Positions 32,890 through 34,186 of a stretch of DNA of 34,186 bases are shown here, piece after piece. A program made the translations under genes and the position numbers. Origin of the DNA: Methanoculleus sp. SDB (GTDB lineage Archaea; Halobacteriota; Methanomicrobia; Methanomicrobiales; Methanomicrobiaceae); the NCBI GenBank assembly GCA_001412355.1, contig LKUD01000059.1, positions 1 through 34,186 on the forward strand, written 5' to 3'. The stretch's first letter is position 1, and every line of letters starts with the position of its first letter. The notes under the pieces were generated by a model, which saw only the letters and a program-made list of their open reading frames with translations, was not told the origin of the DNA and did not search any database.

Positions 32890-34186
32890 ATGAGAGTGCT
32901 TGCGATTGGATTGGGGGGGGCCGGATGCCGGATTGTGGACAAACTCTATGACCACGACCGCAGAAGCGGGATCGGGTGCATGCATGCGATTGCAATCGAC
33001 ACCGATTCGAACACCCTGCTTCAGCTCGGATATCTCCCGGATTCCACAAAATTCCATTTCCCGGCCCTCGATCCCGTTCAGCACCATGACACCGCGTCGA
33101 CAATAGACATAGAAGAGATTATGACCGCGATCCAGCGCATGGATACGGTGGAGATCGATGCGATCATGGTCTTCTTCGGGCTCGGCGGCAGTATGGTCGA
33201 CGCCGCCGGCGTCATCGTTCCCGAGATCAGGGACTCCTTTATCGAGCCGGTGTTTGCCGTCACCACCCTTCCCTGTCTGGGTGAAGGAGCCGCACGATCT
33301 GCGAAGGCAGCGGACGACATCGACAAGATCCGGCCGTACTTCGATGCGATCTTCCTCTTTGACAATGACACCTGGTACAAAAAAATCAGGGAGAAGTACG
33401 CCGCTTCCGCGGAGAATCACCAGCGCAGCCATCGCCGGAGGAAAACAACGGCGGCGCCGACGAATCCGAGGGACGTCTACATGCTCCTCAACGAGCGGAT
33501 CGCACGACAGGTCGGCCTTCTTCTCCGTGCCGGCGAGTTCAATGAGGAGGGCCTTGAGGTCGCAGAGATAGTGCTGGATGCCGGAGAAATACTCAACACG
33601 CTCAAAGGCAATGGTCTTGTTGCAATCGGGTATGCCGCCGAACGGCTTCCAAGCAGCTGGTTTGATGTCTTCGACCGATGGCGATCGGCACGATTCTTTT
33701 TCGAGGGCGCCCACCGGCGTGCGGCGCGGATCGTGTCGCTTGCAAAACATGCGGTCTATGAAGACATATCCGTTCCCTGCGATCTGACCAGTGCGGAAAA
33801 GGCTCTCGTACTCATAGCCGGCCCCTCAAAGGAACTCTCGATGAAGGGGTTCCAGACGGTGCGCAAATGGATTGATCGCAGTATTGCCGGCCTCGAGATG
33901 CGGTCGGGCGACTATCCCGTCAAGAATACCGGATATGTCGGCATCATCATCATGCTTTCGGGCCTGGAAAATATCCCCCGTATCAATGATATCAGGGAGA
34001 TACGGGAAATGTATCTTCTCGAAAAAGAAAAAGAGCGGCGGGAAGAAGAAGAGCGTGAACGGACGGCTCGTGCCGAGTCGGAAGAGTCTTTTCCGACCGG
34101 AACTCTTTCAGGTGAACGAGGATTGCCCGAAGCAGTATCCGGAGTCGGGCCGGTACCCGACGAGACGATTTCAATCCGGAAACCGC
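32890..34186 (+). CDS. CetZ/tubulin-like protein with degenerate GTP-binding signature (runs off the window)
   Basis: The frame runs from ATG 32890 past the window end, with 432 residues visible. The N-terminus MRVLAIGLGGAGCRIVDKLY and the segment PCDLTSAEKALVLIAGPSKE (about 296-315), followed by MKGFQTVRKWID and MRSGDYPV, match the CetZ branch of the tubulin/FtsZ superfamily. The tubulin signature, normally GGGTGSG, reads GLGGSMVDAAG at 97-107, lacking the canonical Thr-Gly-Ser-Gly. GTP binding or hydrolysis may be altered. After about residue 375 comes a charged tail (EKEKERREEEERERTARAES). In-frame ATG 32869 is an alternative start with AGAGG upstream. CetZ proteins control cell shape in haloarchaea; the role here is unknown. 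Confidence 0.8.
   Translation, partial: MRVLAIGLGGAGCRIVDKLYDHDRRSGIGCMHAIAIDTDSNTLLQLGYLPDSTKFHFPALDPVQHHDTASTIDIEEIMTAIQRMDTVEIDAIMVFFGLGGSMVDAAGVIVPEIRDSFIEPVFAVTTLPCLGEGAARSAKAADDIDKIRPYFDAIFLFDNDTWYKKIREKYAASAENHQRSHRRRKTTAAPTNPRDVYMLLNERIARQVGLLLRAGEFNEEGLEVAEIVLDAGEILNTLKGNGLVAIGYAAERLPSSWFDVFDRWRSARFFFEGAHRRAARIVSLAKHAVYEDISVPCDLTSAEKALVLIAGPSKELSMKGFQTVRKWIDRSIAGLEMRSGDYPVKNTGYVGIIIMLSGLENIPRINDIREIREMYLLEKEKERREEEERERTARAESEESFPTGTLSGERGLPEAVSGVGPVPDETISIRKP

Noticed and set aside
32875-33750. A 291-codon minus-strand frame at the right end
   Set aside because: It is antisense to the CetZ-like gene, whose plus-strand translation has clear family similarity.

Overview
The window is chromosomal DNA of a methanogenic archaeon, most likely of the order Methanomicrobiales. 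This rests on coenzyme F420-dependent methanogenesis enzymes (mtd, mer), two methanogenesis marker proteins, a Tfx regulator, an archaeal histone, RfcL, archaeal-type Adk and Cmk, an archaeal-order ribosomal protein cluster, TATA boxes and strong GGAGGTGA-type ribosome binding sites. I see no rRNA, tRNA, CRISPR array or insertion sequence.

Layout. Positions 1-1931 (+) hold histidine genes hisG (cut by the window edge), hisA and hisB, tightly coupled. Positions 1948-4104 (-) hold a histone gene and the overlapping pair methanogenesis marker 2 / marker 4 (MtxX). Positions 4239-6593 hold rfcL, a convergent UPF0146 gene and a divergent archaemetzincin gene. Positions 6947-8139 (-) hold a membrane-anchored acetolactate decarboxylase coupled to a cytosine-deaminase-like protein whose zinc site is broken. 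Positions 8299-11760 (+) hold an ECF-type importer: a free TrpP-like S component, a single polypeptide fusing a second S component to two ATPases, and EcfT. The deaminase/importer intergenic region carries TGTAC repeats in helical phase that resemble the TRP box (TGTACA) of the archaeal regulator TrpY. Positions 12070-13788 hold an M24 peptidase and msrA.

Positions 28304-13945 (-) form one long, nearly gapless gene string: rpl3, rpl4, rpl23, rpl2, rps19, rpl22, rps3, rpl29, rnp1, rps17, rpl14, rpl24, rps4e, rpl5, rps14, rps8, rpl6, rpl32e, rpl19e, rpl18, rps5, rpl30, rpl15, secY, adkA, an EMC3/DUF106 gene and cmk. It ends at a poly-T terminator. It couples ribosome synthesis with the Sec translocon, a membrane insertase and nucleotide kinases.

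Positions 29034-32572 hold tfx divergent from mtd, then a GalT-like gene and mer, so two consecutive F420-dependent steps of CO2-reducing methanogenesis lie here with a candidate regulator. The window ends inside a CetZ/tubulin-like gene (32890 onward) with a degenerate GTP-binding signature and a structured 5' leader.

The most interesting parts are the candidate tryptophan-responsive importer control region, the S-A-A fusion beside its duplicated S component, the zinc-site-less deaminase, and the degenerate CetZ-like protein.
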